A program made the translations under genes and the position numbers. Positions 11,107 to 21,086 of a DNA stretch of 64,000 bases are shown here, piece after piece. How positions within the stretch are numbered: the stretch's first letter is position 1; the number at the start of each line of letters is the position of its first letter. This DNA is from Pseudomonas sp. HAR-UPW-AIA-41. Lineage in GTDB: Bacteria; Pseudomonadota; Gammaproteobacteria; Pseudomonadales; Pseudomonadaceae. The notes beneath the pieces were generated by a model, which was not told where the DNA came from, searched no databases, and saw only the letters and a program-made list of their open reading frames with translations. The stretch covers positions 124,001 to 188,000 of the forward strand of contig NZ_NSLB01000005.1 in the NCBI RefSeq assembly GCF_002304225.1, given 5' to 3'.

Positions 11107-12072
11107 TTAGTTGCTGGCCAGCTGCGCCTGATACTGCTTGAGCAGCTTCTGGGCGTGGGCCACTTCCAGGGCTTCCATGGCGTTGATCGGCTTGATCGAT
11201 ACGGCCTTCTGCAGGTGCTGCAGGGCTTTCTCTTCCTCGTCATCTCCATACACGTAGCCGAGGGCGTTGGCGTACTCATAGTGACCGATCGGCAGATCAT
11301 CCTTGGCGCGGAACGAGCGACCGAAGTACTGCTCCATCTTGTCGGCGCTGACGCCGTAGGTCATGCGCCCGACCATCGAGCCGACCTTGCGGATCACACC
11401 GGCTTCGTAGCCGCCGTAGAGGGCCAGGGCGAACGGCTGGTTGGGCTGCTTGGCCAGCAGGGCATCGAGCTCCTTGGGAATCTGGCTGGTATAGCCGCGC
11501 TTGAGAACTACCGGCACCGACAGCTCTTCACCCAGGCGGGCCTTGGCATAGACGCGGCCGAACTGGGCGGCGACGTCAGCCTGCACCAGGTCGCCGGCCT
11601 TGTCGGTGTAGTCGATGACTTCTTCCAGCAGGCGGTGCTTCTCCTGCTGATTGCTTTCCATGAACAGGGCGTAGATCACCTGGGAGAACATCGCCGGAAT
11701 CTGCCCGCCCACGCCAAGCTTGAGGCCGTCAGCCTTGGCTTTGGCGAAATCGCCGCGGAAGGTGCTGCGCCAGACATCCTGCAGCTTGGCGGCATAGATC
11801 TCGGCTTCTTCCGGCTTGCCGGTAAAACCGGTGCCGCCGGCCACCGTCATTTCCAGAGCCTTGGGGTACTTTGTGGCCATGGTGACGATGTAATCGGCAT
11901 CCGGGAACGGATAGTTGGGGCCGAAGCCGCGGGTCAGTTGCGGCCAGGCCTGGCGCAGCTTGTCGCCCGAGTAGTCGTAGGCCTTCTGGTCCAGCGGGAA
12001 GGGCTTCCAGTTGTCGTTGGCGTGGGCAGCCAGGCTGCAGGTGGCGAGCAGGGCAAAGAGGGTGCGGCGCAT
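11107..12072 (-). CDS. Exported protein of unknown function, TPR-like C-terminus
   Basis: A 321-residue protein with a clear signal peptide (MRRTLFALLATCSLAAHA, cut after about residue 18), so periplasmic or secreted. The mature protein has no motif I recognise. The C-terminal third, with alternating small and large residues (YEYANALGYVYGDDEEEKALQHL), reads like one or two TPR-type helical hairpins. The start at 12072 was chosen because it opens the signal peptide; the longer frame to 12156 has none. It converges with zapE and lies 85 bases downstream of the GlxA-type regulator on the same strand. Confidence 0.75.
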   Translation of the reverse strand: MRRTLFALLATCSLAAHANDNWKPFPLDQKAYDYSGDKLRQAWPQLTRGFGPNYPFPDADYIVTMATKYPKALEMTVAGGTGFTGKPEEAEIYAAKLQDVWRSTFRGDFAKAKADGLKLGVGGQIPAMFSQVIYALFMESNQQEKHRLLEEVIDYTDKAGDLVQADVAAQFGRVYAKARLGEELSVPVVLKRGYTSQIPKELDALLAKQPNQPFALALYGGYEAGVIRKVGSMVGRMTYGVSADKMEQYFGRSFRAKDDLPIGHYEYANALGYVYGDDEEEKALQHLQKAVSIKPINAMEALEVAHAQKLLKQYQAQLASN

Positions 12073-12157
12073 GACGGTAACCTGTTCTTGTAGTTGTCGG
12101 GCAATCCCCGGAGGGTTGCGCCGATCATAGGGGCGTCTGCGCCTGGTCCAACCCATC

Positions 12158-13156
12158 CTAGGGATGGGCGTCCTTCTGCCGGTACTGCTGGCGGTACTGG
12201 TTGGGTGACAGTTGGGTGTGCTGGCGAAACAGGCGGGCGAAGAAACTGGCGTCGTCGTAACCCACTTCGTAGCTGATGGTCTTGATGCTCTTGCGGGTCG
12301 ATGAGAGCAGGCTCTTGGCGGTTTCGATGCGCAGGCGCTGCAGGTAATGCAGTGGCTTGTCGCCGGTGGCGCTCTGGAAGCGGCGCATGAAGTTGCGGAT
12401 GCTCATGCCGTGCTCGCGGGCGACGTCCTCGAAGCGGAACTTGTCGGCGAAGTGCTCTTCGAGCCACTGCTGGATCTGCAGGATGCTGACATCGCGGTGC
12501 AGCTTCTGGCCGCCAAAGCCGATCCGGCCCGGGGTGTAGCTGCGTTGCACTTCATAGAGGGTGTCGCGTGCCACTGCCTGGGCCACAGCGGCGCCACAGT
12601 AGCGTTCGATCAGGTAGATATACAGGTCGCAGGCCGAGGTCACGCCGCCGGCGCTGAACAGGTTGTCGGCATCGGCCAGGTGCTTGTCCTGGTTGAGCAG
12701 CACCTTGGGGAAGCGTTGCTCGAACTCCTTGAAGAAGCGCCAGTATGTGGTCGCTTCCTTGCCATCCAGCAGGCCGGCCTCGGCCATCCAGAACACGCCG
12801 GTGGCTTCGCCGCAGATGGCGCTGCCGGCCGCGTGGCGCTGGCGCAGCCAGGCTGCGATTTGCGGGTAGCGTTGCACGAGCAGGTCAAAGTCGCCCCAGA
12901 AGGCCGGCAGGATGATGATGTCTGACTCATCCAGAGCGCCGTCGACGGCGATGCTGACGCCGCTGAAGCTGTTGACCGGCAGGCCGTCAGGGCTGACCAG
13001 GCGGATCTCGAACTGCGGCGTCAGACCCTGCCCCTGGAGCTTGCCAAAGCGCAGGCTGGCCATGTGAAAGAAGTCCTTGGCCTGCATCAGGGTAGAGGCA
13101 AACACGCAGTCGGTAGCCAGGATGCTGATGCGACGCAGAGCGGATGTCGGAGCCAT
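12158..13156 (-). CDS. GlxA-type AraC family transcriptional regulator
   Basis: A 332-residue regulator with an N-terminal DJ-1/PfpI-like domain (about residues 8-180) and a C-terminal AraC double helix-turn-helix (about 225-325, ending ISYEVGYDDASFFARLFRQHTQLSPNQYR). This layout is that of GlxA/ArgR/CdhR regulators of amine and amino acid catabolism. The effector is unknown. It is divergent from an acyl-CoA dehydrogenase across a 141-base gap, as in P. aeruginosa, so that gene is a plausible target. No clear ribosome site precedes the ATG at 13156. Confidence 0.88.
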   Translation of the reverse strand: MAPTSALRRISILATDCVFASTLMQAKDFFHMASLRFGKLQGQGLTPQFEIRLVSPDGLPVNSFSGVSIAVDGALDESDIIILPAFWGDFDLLVQRYPQIAAWLRQRHAAGSAICGEATGVFWMAEAGLLDGKEATTYWRFFKEFEQRFPKVLLNQDKHLADADNLFSAGGVTSACDLYIYLIERYCGAAVAQAVARDTLYEVQRSYTPGRIGFGGQKLHRDVSILQIQQWLEEHFADKFRFEDVAREHGMSIRNFMRRFQSATGDKPLHYLQRLRIETAKSLLSSTRKSIKTISYEVGYDDASFFARLFRQHTQLSPNQYRQQYRQKDAHP

Positions 13157-13233
13157 GATTTTATTTTTATAAGGGTAAAGTGGTCAGGTGACGGCTGGAT
13201 CGTCTTATTTTTTGGCGCATGTGTCCAGTGTTG

Positions 13234-13251
13234 ACCAAGCGATTGCTTGGT
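13234..13251. promoter_or_regulatory. Inverted repeat, probable operator of the acyl-CoA dehydrogenase gene
   Basis: ACCAAGC-GATT-GCTTGGT is a perfect 7-bp inverted repeat, 46 bases before the start codon at 13298, in the divergent intergenic region. The symmetric form suits a dimeric TetR-type repressor better than an AraC protein, which normally binds direct repeats. Function is inferred. Confidence 0.5.
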
Positions 13252-13297
13252 TAAAGTCGGTGGCCATACTTCACAAGTCCGCTTATCAGGTGTCGTC

Positions 13298-14434
13298 ATG
13301 ATCCCCAGAACACTGTTCAGCTCCGATCACGAACTCTTTCGCGACAGCGTGCGCAAGTTCCTTGAACAAGAGGCTGTGCCATTTCATCCCCAGTGGGAAA
13401 AAGACGGGCACATCGACCGGGCCTTGTGGAACAAGGCAGGTGAGGCCGGGATGCTCTGTTCGCATATCCCTGAGGAGTACGGCGGCATGGGCGCCGATTT
13501 CCTCTACAGCGCCGTGGTGATTGAGGAAATCGGTCGTCTGGGGCTGACCGGTATCGGTTTTTCCCTGCATTCGGACATCGTCGCGCCCTACATCCTTCAT
13601 TACGGTTCCGAGGCGCAGAAGCAGAAATACCTGCCAAAACTGGTCACCGGCGAGCTGGTCACTGCCATCGCTATGACAGAGCCGGGGGCTGGCTCCGATC
13701 TGCAGGGCGTGAAAACCACAGCCGTGCTGGATGGCGACGAGTACGTGATCAACGGCTCGAAGACCTTCATCACCAACGGCTGGCTGGCCGATCTGGTGAT
13801 CGTTGTAGCAAAGACGGATCCTAAGGCCGGCGCCAAAGGCACCAGTCTGTTCCTGGTCGAGGCCGGTACACCGGGTTTCTCCAAGGGCAAGCGCCTGGAA
13901 AAGGTCGGTATGAAGGCGCAGGACACCTCCGAGCTGTTCTTCCAGGATGTGCGGGTGCCCAAGGAAAACCTGCTGGGGCAGCCTGGCATGGGCTTCGCCT
14001 ACCTGATGCAGGAGTTGCCGCAGGAGCGCCTTACCGTGGGTATCGGCGCGCTGGCCAACGCCGAGGCGGCGCTGAAATGGACTCTGGACTACACCCGTGA
14101 GCGCAAAGCCTTCGGCAAGTCCGTGGCGGACTTCCAGAACACCCGCTTCAAACTGGCCGAGATGGCGACCGAGATCCAGATCGGGCGGGTGTTCGTTGAC
14201 CGTTGCCTGGAGCTGCACCTGAACAAGAAGCTGGATGTGCCGACGGCGGCCATGCTCAAGTACTGGGGTACCGACCTGCAGTGCAAGGTGCTGGATGAGT
14301 GCGTGCAACTGCATGGCGGTTACGGCTACATGTGGGAGTACCCGGTGGCGCGTGCCTGGGCGGATGCGCGGGTGCAGCGCATTTATGCGGGTACCAACGA
14401 AATCATGAAGGAAATCATCGCCCGCTCGCTCTGA
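13298..14434 (+). CDS. Acyl-CoA dehydrogenase
   Basis: A 378-residue FAD-dependent acyl-CoA dehydrogenase that forms the alpha,beta double bond of an acyl-CoA and passes electrons to ETF. Signatures are TEPGAGSDLQG (flavin and substrate region), the FxxTRFKLAEMATEIQ helix, and the C-terminal YAGTNEIMKEIIARS, where short and medium chain enzymes carry the catalytic glutamate region. Substrate chain length cannot be read from the sequence. The start at 13298 (MIPRTLFSSDHELFR) fits the family. It is divergent from the GlxA-type regulator. Confidence 0.92.
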   Translation: MIPRTLFSSDHELFRDSVRKFLEQEAVPFHPQWEKDGHIDRALWNKAGEAGMLCSHIPEEYGGMGADFLYSAVVIEEIGRLGLTGIGFSLHSDIVAPYILHYGSEAQKQKYLPKLVTGELVTAIAMTEPGAGSDLQGVKTTAVLDGDEYVINGSKTFITNGWLADLVIVVAKTDPKAGAKGTSLFLVEAGTPGFSKGKRLEKVGMKAQDTSELFFQDVRVPKENLLGQPGMGFAYLMQELPQERLTVGIGALANAEAALKWTLDYTRERKAFGKSVADFQNTRFKLAEMATEIQIGRVFVDRCLELHLNKKLDVPTAAMLKYWGTDLQCKVLDECVQLHGGYGYMWEYPVARAWADARVQRIYAGTNEIMKEIIARSL

Positions 14435-14441
14435 GGCGAGC

Positions 14442-14474
14442 CTGTGCGGACAGGTTTAGTGCCTGTTCGCACAG
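14442..14474 (+). terminator. Hairpin downstream of the acyl-CoA dehydrogenase gene
   Basis: A 13-bp stem (CTGTGCGGACAGG with CCTGTTCGCACAG, one G-T pair) with a 7-base loop starts 8 bases after the stop codon. There is no T run after it, so termination is likely but not certain. Confidence 0.45.
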
Positions 14475-14718
14475 ATTGCGGTTGAATAATTTCTGCCAAT
14501 CGGCATAATGCCGCGTCTTTCCCGACGAGGATGCCTAGCTCGAACGGAAAGAACCCTCGATGGGAATGCCTAGCCTGTCGAACCCCCCGCCGTAGCGGAC
14601 GCGCTGACCCGAGCCCCCGAGTAGTGTCTGTTTTCGGCTGCCTTTGTCTTGCAAGGGCAAGTACTGTCCAGTATGATCCGCCGTCTTATTTTCAGGGCGG
14701 CCCCTGAGGCTACGAAGA

Positions 14719-15147
14719 ATGAAAACTTTCACTGCAAAACCGGAAACTGTTAAGCGCGACTGGTATGTCGTCGACGCTGCAGGTCAGACCCTGGGTCGTC
14801 TGGCAACTGAAATTGCTACCCGCCTGCGCGGTAAGCACAAGCCTGAGTACACCCCGCACGTAGATACTGGCGATTACATCGTCGTGATCAATTGCGAGCA
14901 GGTGCGTGTAACTGGCGCCAAGACTGCCGACAAGATGTACTACAGCCACTCCGGCTTCCCGGGCGGCATCAAGTCCATCAGCTTCGAGAAGCTGATCCAG
15001 CGCGCGCCGGAGCGTGTCATTGAGACCGCCGTTAAAGGCATGCTGCCGAAAGGTCCGCTGGGTCGTGACATGTACCGCAAGCTGAAGGTGTACAAGGGTG
15101 CTGTTCACCCGCACACCGCTCAGCAGCCGCAAGAACTGAAGATCTAA
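14719..15147 (+). CDS. rplM: 50S ribosomal protein L13
   Basis: A 142-residue protein with the L13 start [20 protein letters not shown] and the signature block ending [19 protein letters not shown]. It is an early-assembly large-subunit protein. It forms the usual operon with rpsI, 14 bases downstream. About 240 bases of non-coding DNA precede it. In E. coli L13 represses its own mRNA through the leader; I could not identify the equivalent structure here. Confidence 0.98.
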   Translation: MKTFTAKPETVKRDWYVVDAAGQTLGRLATEIATRLRGKHKPEYTPHVDTGDYIVVINCEQVRVTGAKTADKMYYSHSGFPGGIKSISFEKLIQRAPERVIETAVKGMLPKGPLGRDMYRKLKVYKGAVHPHTAQQPQELKI

Positions 15148-15161
15148 CGGGATAGTTAATT

Positions 15162-15554
15162 ATGTCGGCGACTCAAAACTACGGCACTGGCCGTCGCAAG
15201 ACCGCTACCGCCCGCGTCTTCCTGCGTCAGGGCACTGGCAAAATCTCCATCAACAACCGCACTCTGGACCAGTTCTTCGGTCGCGAAACCGCCCGCATGG
15301 TGGTTCGTCAGCCGCTGGAGCTGACCGGCAACGTTGAAAAGTTCGACGTTTATGTGACCGTGGTTGGTGGTGGTGTTAGCGGCCAGGCTGGCGCTATTCG
15401 TCACGGTATCACTCGCGCTCTGATGGACTACGACGAGACTCTGCGTCCGGCTCTGCGCAAGGCGGGCTACGTCACTCGTGACGCCCGTGAAGTGGAGCGT
15501 AAGAAAGTGGGTCTGCGTAAGGCGCGTAAGCGTCCGCAGTACTCCAAGCGTTAA
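15162..15554 (+). CDS. rpsI: 30S ribosomal protein S9
   Basis: A 130-residue S9 protein with [17 protein letters not shown] at the N-terminus and the invariant basic tail [14 protein letters not shown], which reaches into the ribosomal P site. It is the second gene of the rplM-rpsI operon and is followed by a strong terminator. Confidence 0.98.
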   Translation: MSATQNYGTGRRKTATARVFLRQGTGKISINNRTLDQFFGRETARMVVRQPLELTGNVEKFDVYVTVVGGGVSGQAGAIRHGITRALMDYDETLRPALRKAGYVTRDAREVERKKVGLRKARKRPQYSKR

Positions 15555-15574
15555 TACGCTACGCTCTACAAAAG

Positions 15575-15610
15575 ACGCCCAGTATCCGCAAGGATGCTGG
15601 GCGTTTTTTT
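15575..15610 (+). terminator. Rho-independent terminator after rpsI
   Basis: ACGCCCAGTATCC pairs with GGATGCTGGGCGT (one wobble pair) around GCAA, followed by seven T. Confidence 0.9.
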
Positions 15611-15627
15611 ATGTCTGTAGTGGTTGT

Positions 15628-15642
15628 GCGACAACTTGTCGC
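15628..15642. promoter_or_regulatory. Short perfect inverted repeat upstream of petA
   Basis: GCGACAA-C-TTGTCGC lies 165 bases before petA, in the 196-base gap that must hold the petABC promoter. It could be an operator; there is no further support. Confidence 0.25.
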
Positions 15643-15806
15643 GCAGCGGAAAGTCCCGTGCTGCAAGGCTTTTGGCGAATTTGTGTCGGCTTATTGCCTT
15701 GTCAGAAATGGGGCTTTTCTTTACCATTCGGCAAATTTTGTGCGGCCCGATTTTTACTTAGTAGAGGCCTGAACAACAGGCCACAAAGCTGATGGGAGAC
15801 GACTGA

Positions 15807-16400
15807 ATGAGCAATGACGGCGTGAATGCAGGCCGGCGTCGCTTCCTGGTAGCGGCCACCTCTGTGGTGGGTGCTGCGGGAGCGGTAGGTGCTGCGGTCC
15901 CGTTCGTGGGGTCATGGTTCCCCAGTGCGAAGGCCAAAGCGGCCGGTGCACCGGTGAAGGTGAATATCGGCAAGATCGAGCCGGGTCAGCAGATTGTTGC
16001 TGAGTGGCGTGGCCAGCCGGTATTCATCGTGCGCCGCACGGAGGAGATTCTGAGCAATCTGCGCAAGATCGATGGCGCGGTAGCGGATCCTCAATCCGAG
16101 GCTTCGGTGCAGCCGACTTATGTGGACAAGCAAAATCGTTCGATCAAGCCGGAAGTGCTGGTTCTGGTTGGCCTGTGCACGCACCTGGGCTGCTCGCCAT
16201 CCTTCCGTCCGGAAGTGGCGCCGGCTGACCTGGGTGCTGAGTGGGTTGGTGGTTACTTCTGCCCGTGCCATGGCTCCCGCTATGACCTCGCGGGTCGCGT
16301 CTACAAGGCTCAGCCGGCTCCGTTGAACCTGCCGGTGCCGCCGCACAGCTACGAGTCCGATGATGTGCTGATCATCGGCGTGGACCAGGAGAAAGCCTGA
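15807..16400 (+). CDS. petA: Cytochrome bc1 complex Rieske iron-sulfur subunit
   Basis: A 197-residue Rieske protein. The N-terminus has a twin-arginine type motif (GRRRFLVAATS) followed by a hydrophobic anchor to about residue 35, so it is exported folded through Tat and stays membrane-anchored. The 2Fe-2S ligands are in CTHLGC (about 124-129) and CPCHGS (about 152-157). It moves electrons from ubiquinol to cytochrome c1. Its stop overlaps the petB start by one base (TGATG). Confidence 0.97.
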   Translation: MSNDGVNAGRRRFLVAATSVVGAAGAVGAAVPFVGSWFPSAKAKAAGAPVKVNIGKIEPGQQIVAEWRGQPVFIVRRTEEILSNLRKIDGAVADPQSEASVQPTYVDKQNRSIKPEVLVLVGLCTHLGCSPSFRPEVAPADLGAEWVGGYFCPCHGSRYDLAGRVYKAQPAPLNLPVPPHSYESDDVLIIGVDQEKA

Positions 16401-17611
16401 TGGAAAAGTTCATGGCTTGGGTTGATGCGCGCTTCCCCGCGACAAAGATGTGGGAAGACCATCTGAGCAAGTACTACGCCCCGAAGAACTTCAACTTCTT
16501 CTACTTCTTTGGCTCGCTGGCCCTGCTGGTTCTGGTTAACCAGATCCTCACCGGTGTCTGGCTGACCATGAGCTTCACCCCGTCCGCCGAGGAAGCCTTC
16601 GCTTCCGTCGAATACATCATGCGTGACGTGGAGTACGGCTGGATCATCCGCTACATGCACTCCACCGGTGCTTCGGCGTTCTTCGTGGTGGTCTACCTGC
16701 ACATGTTCCGCGGTCTGCTCTACGGCTCCTACCAGAAGCCGCGTGAGCTGGTGTGGATCTTCGGTATGCTGATCTACCTCGCCCTGATGGCCGAGGCCTT
16801 TATGGGCTATTTGCTGCCCTGGGGCCAGATGTCCTACTGGGGTGCCCAGGTGATCATCTCCCTGTTTGGTGCCATCCCGGTAATCGGCGATGACTTGACC
16901 ATGTGGATCCGTGGTGACTACCTGATCTCTGGCATCACCCTGAACCGCTTCTTCGCGCTGCACGTGATCGCTCTGCCGATCGTGCTGCTCGGCCTGGTTG
17001 TGCTGCACATCCTGGCGCTGCACGAAGTGGGTTCGAACAACCCGGACGGCGTCGACATCAAGAAGAAGAAGGATGAGAACGGCATTCCGCTCGACGGCAT
17101 CGCCTTCCACCCGTACTACTCGGTGAAAGATATCGTCGGCGTGGTGGTATTCCTGTTCGTCTTCTGCGCGGTGATCTTCTTCTTCCCGGAAATGGGCGGT
17201 TACTTCCTGGAGAAGCCGAACTTTGAACAGGCCAACCCGTTCAAGACTCCGGCACACATTGCTCCGGTTTGGTACTTCACTCCGTTCTACGCGATTCTGC
17301 GTGCCGTTCCGGACAAGCTGATGGGTGTCATCGCCATGGGCGCTGCCATCGCTATTCTGTTCGTCCTGCCGTGGCTGGACCGTAGTCCGGTCAAGTCCAT
17401 GCGCTACAAAGGCTGGATGAGCAAGGTCTGGCTGCTCGTATTCTGCGTGTCCTTCGTGATTCTGGGCGTGCTGGGTGTGCTGGCGCCGACGCCGGAGCGT
17501 ACTCTGCTGTCGCAGATCTGCACCATCCTGTATTTCGCCTACTTCATCCTGATGCCGTTCTATACCCGGATGGAGAAGACTAAACCGGTTCCGGAAAGGG
17601 TGACTGGCTGA
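16400..17611 (+). CDS. petB: Cytochrome b of the bc1 complex
   Basis: A 403-residue membrane protein with the eight or so hydrophobic helices of cytochrome b. Histidines for the two b hemes are in RYMHSTGASAFFVVVYLHMF and FALHVIALPIVLLGLVVLH; the quinol-oxidation loop shows PxWY as PVWYFTPFYA. It is the quinol-handling core of complex III in the inner membrane. It is translationally coupled at both ends by one-base overlaps with petA and petC. Confidence 0.97.
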   Translation: MEKFMAWVDARFPATKMWEDHLSKYYAPKNFNFFYFFGSLALLVLVNQILTGVWLTMSFTPSAEEAFASVEYIMRDVEYGWIIRYMHSTGASAFFVVVYLHMFRGLLYGSYQKPRELVWIFGMLIYLALMAEAFMGYLLPWGQMSYWGAQVIISLFGAIPVIGDDLTMWIRGDYLISGITLNRFFALHVIALPIVLLGLVVLHILALHEVGSNNPDGVDIKKKKDENGIPLDGIAFHPYYSVKDIVGVVVFLFVFCAVIFFFPEMGGYFLEKPNFEQANPFKTPAHIAPVWYFTPFYAILRAVPDKLMGVIAMGAAIAILFVLPWLDRSPVKSMRYKGWMSKVWLLVFCVSFVILGVLGVLAPTPERTLLSQICTILYFAYFILMPFYTRMEKTKPVPERVTG

Positions 17612-18393
17612 TGAAAAAGCAATTTATCGCACTGTTTTTCGCTGTGCTGCCAGCCTTCGCTTCGGCCAATGCGGCACTCGAGTATCCGAATGATCACGTC
17701 GATATCGATCTGACCGACAAGGCTGCTCTGCAGGACGGCGCCCGCACCTTTGCCAACTACTGCATGGGTTGCCACAGCGCCAAGTTCCAGCGTTACGAGC
17801 GTGTAGCCAAGGACTTGGGTATTCCTGAGCAGGTCATGCTGGAGAATGTGGTATTCACTGGCGCCAAGATCGGCGATCACATGAAGATCGGTATGCAGCC
17901 GGAGCAGGCCAAGGTCTGGTTCGGTGCAGCTCCGCCTGATCTGACGCTGGTTGCCCGTGTTCGTGGCGCTGACTGGCTCTACACCTATCTGCGCACCTTC
18001 TATGAAGATCCGGCGCGTCCGTGGGGTGTGAACAACAAGGCTTTCCCGAACGTCGGTATGCCGAACGTCCTGGTGGGTCTGCAGGGTCGTCAGGTAATTG
18101 GTTGCAAGCAGGTTCAGGTGGTTGAGAACGGCAAGAAGCAGTTCGATCCGCTGACTGGCGCTCCGATCACTCATGAAGCCTGTGATCAGCTGACTGTGGT
18201 GCCGAAGACTGGTACTCAGTCGGAAGCCGAGTTTGATGAGACCATCAAGAACCTGGTGACCTTCCTCGAGTATTCGGCCAATCCGGTCAAGCTCGAGAGC
18301 CAGCGTATCGGTGTCTACGTTCTGCTGTATCTGGCCTTCTTCTTCGTATTCGCCTACCTGCTCAAGCGCGAATACTGGAAAGACGTGCACTGA
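17611..18393 (+). CDS. petC: Cytochrome c1 of the bc1 complex
   Basis: A 260-residue protein with a cleavable signal peptide (about residues 1-20), the covalent heme site CMGCH (51-55), and a C-terminal membrane anchor (about 230-252, VYVLLYLAFFFVFAYLL). It accepts electrons from the Rieske centre and passes them to soluble cytochrome c in the periplasm. The methionine axial ligand probably lies in NVGMPNVL. It is the last gene of petABC, and a stable hairpin follows. Confidence 0.97.
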   Translation: MKKQFIALFFAVLPAFASANAALEYPNDHVDIDLTDKAALQDGARTFANYCMGCHSAKFQRYERVAKDLGIPEQVMLENVVFTGAKIGDHMKIGMQPEQAKVWFGAAPPDLTLVARVRGADWLYTYLRTFYEDPARPWGVNNKAFPNVGMPNVLVGLQGRQVIGCKQVQVVENGKKQFDPLTGAPITHEACDQLTVVPKTGTQSEAEFDETIKNLVTFLEYSANPVKLESQRIGVYVLLYLAFFFVFAYLLKREYWKDVH

Positions 18394-18410
18394 TCCAGTC
18401 CCTGCTTTAC

Positions 18411-18436
18411 CGTGCGCGCCCTTCGGGGCGCGCACG
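18411..18436 (+). terminator. Stable cUUCGg hairpin between petC and sspA
   Basis: An 11-bp perfect stem (CGTGCGCGCCC with GGGCGCGCACG) closed by a TTCG tetraloop, 18 bases after petC. It lacks a long T run, so it may be a partial terminator or an mRNA 3' end that limits read-through into sspA. Confidence 0.55.
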
Positions 18437-18477
18437 CGTTTCTGCTGTCTGCAAACCGTTGTAGCGAGGAGGGCTTG

Positions 18478-19095
18478 ATGGCCTCTATTACCAAGCTCAC
18501 CCTGTTTTCCGATCCTGTCAGTCACTACAGTCACCGTGTACGTCTGGTGCTGGCCGAGAAAGGTCTGGCTGCCGACTTGCAGGAAATCCCGGCAGGTCAG
18601 TGCCCGGCCCGGCTGGCTGAGCTGAATCCCTACGGCAGCCTGCCGACCCTGGCGGATCGCGATCTGGCGCTCTATGAGTCGTCAGTGATCATGGAGTACC
18701 TGGAAGAGCGCTATCCGCACCCGCCGCTGTTGCCGGTATATCCGGTGGCACGGGCCAACAGTCGCCTGCTGATGCACCGCATCCAGCGCGACTGGTGCAG
18801 TCTGGCGGATCAGCTTCTCGATCCCAAGGTCAAGGAAGCGGCCAAAGTGGTGGCGCGCAAGGAGCTGCGTGAAAGCCTGACCGGTGTTTCGCCATTGTTC
18901 GCCGACAAGCCCTACTTCCTCAGTGAGGAGTTGAGTCTGGTCGACTGCTGCCTTCTGCCGATTCTCTGGCGTCTGCCGCTGATGGGAATTGAACTGCCGC
19001 GACCGGCCAAGCCGTTGCTGGACTACATGGAGCGCAGCTTTGCCCGCGAGTCATTTCGTGCCAGTCTCTCGGCTGTCGAACGCGACATGCGCTAA
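18478..19095 (+). CDS. sspA: Stringent starvation protein A
   Basis: A 205-residue GST-fold protein without GST activity. SspA binds RNA polymerase and changes transcription under stress; in pseudomonads it affects virulence and stress genes. The start at 18478 has GAGGAGGG just upstream and gives the conserved N-terminus ending [18 protein letters not shown]. It is 10 bases upstream of sspB, forming the usual sspAB pair. Confidence 0.95.
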   Translation: MASITKLTLFSDPVSHYSHRVRLVLAEKGLAADLQEIPAGQCPARLAELNPYGSLPTLADRDLALYESSVIMEYLEERYPHPPLLPVYPVARANSRLLMHRIQRDWCSLADQLLDPKVKEAAKVVARKELRESLTGVSPLFADKPYFLSEELSLVDCCLLPILWRLPLMGIELPRPAKPLLDYMERSFARESFRASLSAVERDMR

Positions 19096-19105
19096 GGAGC
19101 TGTCG

Positions 19106-19522
19106 ATGATGAATTCCAGTCGCCCCTATCTGGTTCGTGCGCTCTACGAGTGGATTGTGGATAACAACTGCACGCCGCATATTCTGGTCAATGCCGACTA
19201 TGCAGGCGTCAAAGTCCCTACAGGCTTCGCCAAGGACGGGCAGATCGTGCTCAATATCTCGCCCAGTGCAGTGCGTTACCTGCAGATGGAAAACGCAGCG
19301 GTGAGTTTCGAGGGGCGTTTTGGCGGGGTTCCGCAGAGCCTCTACATTCCGATTCAGGCGCTGATGGCCATCTATGCCCGGGAAAATGGCCAGGGCATGG
19401 TCTTCGAGGTCGATGGCGAGGATGAGGGCGAAGAGGATAACGGGCCGCAGGATGATGGTCCGTCTGGTGGTGGCGAGCCGCCGCGGCCGGCAGGTCGGCC
19501 AAGCCTCAAGGTGGTCAAGTAA
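19106..19522 (+). CDS. sspB: ClpXP adaptor protein SspB
   Basis: A 138-residue adaptor that delivers ssrA-tagged proteins to ClpXP. The N-terminal substrate-binding domain covers about residues 1-105. A charged, flexible linker follows, and the C-terminal ClpX-docking motif RPSLKVVK (131-138) is intact. AAGGAG lies 6 bases before ATG 19106. A second ATG one codon later is also possible. A terminator follows immediately. Confidence 0.96.
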   Translation: MMNSSRPYLVRALYEWIVDNNCTPHILVNADYAGVKVPTGFAKDGQIVLNISPSAVRYLQMENAAVSFEGRFGGVPQSLYIPIQALMAIYARENGQGMVFEVDGEDEGEEDNGPQDDGPSGGGEPPRPAGRPSLKVVK

Positions 19523-19523
19523 C

Positions 19524-19553
19524 AAAAAAGGCGATCGTAAGATCGCCTTTTTC
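19524..19553. terminator. Bidirectional terminator between sspB and the dolP-like gene
   Basis: AAAAAGGCGATC pairs with GATCGCCTTTTT around GTAA. A and T tracts on both sides suit the two convergent genes. Confidence 0.88.
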
Positions 19554-19570
19554 ATGCCTCAAAGAGCAGG

Positions 19571-21082
<1,512 letters not shown>

Positions 21083-21086
<4 letters not shown>

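Noticed and set aside
14531..14574. Direct repeat ATGCCTAGC at 14531 and 14566 in the rplM leader, with a 10-base match also at 57951
   Set aside because: Too short and unrelated contexts; most likely chance. No L13-type leader fold could be built around it.
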